From: Gammaproteobacteria bacterium
GTDB lineage: Bacteria; Pseudomonadota; Gammaproteobacteria; Steroidobacterales; Steroidobacteraceae
Length of the DNA: 64,000 nt
Direction of reading: 5' to 3'
NCBI GenBank assembly: GCA_947455595.1
Contig: CANGOP010000008.1
Location: 1-64,000 of the forward strand
Positions within the stretch are counted from its first letter, which is position 1. Each line of letters opens with the position of its first letter. Below the pieces are notes generated by a model. That model was not told the origin of the DNA and ran no database searches. It saw only the letters and a list, made by a program, of their open reading frames with translations. Position numbers and translations under genes: made by a program. This document shows, piece by piece, positions 62,439 through 64,000 of the stretch.

Positions 62439-64000
62439 TTAGAACTTGTAGCCCACCTTGACGCCAATCACGCGCGGACGCAGGGGCACTTCAGCCTTGA
62501 TGAACTGGCCCGAGGTCGTGAACGTGCTCGCGTTCGAGTTCGACAGATTGCTGCCGTACAGGGTAGCGGTCCACGAATCCTTCGAGGTGCCGATCGAGGC
62601 ATCGAAGGTGTTGTAGGCCGGCATCTTGTAGCGGAGCCACGTCGTCGTCGGGATCAGGACACCTTCGCCCGAGGGGAAGCTCGACGGGGTGTTGTTCTGA
62701 TCGTCCATGTGGTTCATGCCCACGAGGACGAACGACTTGTAGTCGCCCGAGGTCCAGTCGTAACGCGCGTGCAGGTTGTACTGCAACTTCGGCGAGAACG
62801 CCGGCGTTGCACCCACCGAGCCCAGCGGATCTGGGATGTCGATGTTCTGGCCGCCCACGCGGACCTGCGAGATGCAGGCGCCCGCAGGGGTCGGGTTACC
62901 CGGCGTGTAGATGGTCACACCAGCCGAGCGGATGCACGGCGAGTTGGTCTGCTTGGCATCGTTGTTGGACAACGAGCCCATCAGGGTGAGTCCATCGGTC
63001 ACCTTGGCAGTGACCTGCAACTCGACGCCCTTGACGCGGTACGTTGCGCCGTTCACACCGAACGTCGTGTTGCCATAGACCGGCGGGTTGTAGATCAGCG
63101 TCTGGACGTCCTTCCAGTCCATCTGATAGATCGACCCGTTGATTTGCAAGCGACGGTTCAGGAAGTCGGTCTTGAAGCCGATTTCCATGTTGTTCAGCGT
63201 GTCCGGCTTGTACGACAACGGCTTGACGTACTGCTTGACCTGGTGCGCGCCGTCAACCGTGCTGGCGAGCACGCCCGAGGGCAGTGCGACGTCATTGCCG
63301 TCGACCCACAACTTGGTCACACCCTTCGTGGTGCGGTTGAACGCGCCCGGACGGTAGCCCTGCGAATAGGTCGCGTAGACCATCGCGTCGGACGTCACGT
63401 GCCAGGTCAGGTTCGCGCGGCCCTTGAAGCCCGTGAACGTGGCGGTGTGCAACTCCGCGTTGCGAACGCCGGTGACCGGATCCGGATCCAAGCCGCCGCC
63501 GATCGGCGTTGCGAGGCAGTCGCCATTCGGAACGTTGACGCAACCGCCGCCCGTGCCGTACTGCGAGCCGACCTCGTTTTCCTCGTACTTGTAGTAACGG
63601 CCGCCGATCGTGGCGGTGAGGGTCTTCGGGATCAGATCGTAGTCAACCGACGCGAAGAACGCCGTCTGCTTGTAACCGCGAGCGAGATCTTCGCCGAAGT
63701 TCACGCCCGCATCACGGACGTTCGGGTTGATTGCCGCATTGACCGGCTTCACGTTACCCAAGCAGATCGGGCCGCCAGCGAGCGCGGCTGCCAGGTTGTC
63801 CGGGCTGCAGTCTGGAATCGACTTCTGGTAGAAGTCCATCGAGTCGCGAACCTGGAAGTCTTCCCAGAAGGCGCCGATGAGTCCGCGAACGCGCAGGTCG
63901 TCTGGCGTCGAGAGACGGAACTCGTGGCTCTGGTGGGTGTTTTCGATCTTGTCCTTCCAACCCATGACCGGCGAGTAGCAAATGGCCGGGCCACTGCCGC
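62439..64000 (-). CDS. TonB-dependent outer-membrane receptor, C-terminal part
   Basis: The frame is open to the window edge (the codons above 63965 read on as GSGPAICYSPVM), so the start lies outside; about 520 residues are visible. Strands of the 22-stranded barrel alternate with long Cys-containing loops. Visible segments include AFFASVDYDLIPKTLTATIG, DAMVYATYSQGYRPGAFNR, LNNMEIGFKTDFLNRRLQ and the C-terminal GVKVGYKF with terminal Phe. The plug and TonB box are beyond the window. The pattern is that of the large proteobacterial receptor group that includes FyuA/IroN-like and carbohydrate-related receptors. The ligand is unknown. Confidence 0.93.
   Translation of the reverse strand, partial: GSGPAICYSPVMGWKDKIENTHQSHEFRLSTPDDLRVRGLIGAFWEDFQVRDSMDFYQKSIPDCSPDNLAAALAGGPICLGNVKPVNAAINPNVRDAGVNFGEDLARGYKQTAFFASVDYDLIPKTLTATIGGRYYKYEENEVGSQYGTGGGCVNVPNGDCLATPIGGGLDPDPVTGVRNAELHTATFTGFKGRANLTWHVTSDAMVYATYSQGYRPGAFNRTTKGVTKLWVDGNDVALPSGVLASTVDGAHQVKQYVKPLSYKPDTLNNMEIGFKTDFLNRRLQINGSIYQMDWKDVQTLIYNPPVYGNTTFGVNGATYRVKGVELQVTAKVTDGLTLMGSLSNNDAKQTNSPCIRSAGVTIYTPGNPTPAGACISQVRVGGQNIDIPDPLGSVGATPAFSPKLQYNLHARYDWTSGDYKSFVLVGMNHMDDQNNTPSSFPSGEGVLIPTTTWLRYKMPAYNTFDASIGTSKDSWTATLYGSNLSNSNASTFTTSGQFIKAEVPLRPRVIGVKVGYKF

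Overview
The window is high-GC chromosomal DNA of a Gram-negative bacterium. Evidence for this is a TonB-dependent receptor, an outer-membrane beta-barrel, lipoproteins and Sec-exported enzymes. The housekeeping genes (a class II fructose-bisphosphate aldolase, uvrB divergent from an aspartate aminotransferase gene, one tRNA-Asn) and the many exported peptidases fit a free-living gammaproteobacterium of the Lysobacterales/Steroidobacterales/Nevskiales type. That placement is an inference, not a sequence match.

Layout. 1-8.1 kb: a shortened antitoxin-like gene, an unrecognised 816-residue exported protein, an M48 protease fused to a pilin-like tail, tRNA-Asn, aminotransferase and uvrB. 8.1-15.9 kb: a collagen-like exported protein with three higher-order repeats, an alkaline-phosphatase-superfamily enzyme, a DUF985 cupin, a small hypothetical operon, and a pair of amidohydrolases of which one has lost its metal motif. 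15.9-30.7 kb: the main accessory system, a beta-1,3-glucan (laminarin-type) utilisation locus. 30.7-41 kb: a STAS / HATPase / GOLPH3-domain operon, a MEKHLA (PAS-like) protein, a methyltransferase, gph-like and fba genes, a prolyl oligopeptidase, and an aldo/keto reductase-RidA fusion. 39.5-44.3 kb: a complete branched-chain-amino-acid-type ABC transporter. 44.3-54.5 kb: exported peptidases and related hydrolases (S9, DUF885, amidohydrolase, S10, M61) and a JmjC/cupin oxygenase. 54.5-64 kb: a GH39 glycosidase, a metallophosphoesterase, an MFS / FAD-oxidoreductase pair, a TPR-sulfotransferase and the 3' part of a TonB-dependent receptor gene.

How the glucan locus works together. A LacI-family regulator sits between two gene sets. 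The leftward set encodes GH17, an outer-membrane barrel and GH81. The rightward set encodes a lipoprotein, GH1, GH16, a large lipoprotein with three related beta-sandwich-like modules, and a GPH-type sugar symporter. Both sets start at a TTGACA promoter whose TACTTT -10 element is followed directly by the same perfect palindrome, GAAAGCGCTTTC. That is the typical LacI-family operator position for repression relieved by a sugar. The enzymes give endo-cleavage (GH81, GH16), GH17 trimming and intracellular beta-glucosidase (GH1), with uptake through the barrel and symporter. No SusC/SusD pair and no TonB receptor lies inside the locus.

Start codons were chosen from Shine-Dalgarno spacing and signal-peptide placement. 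All functional calls rest on motif reading, without database searches.
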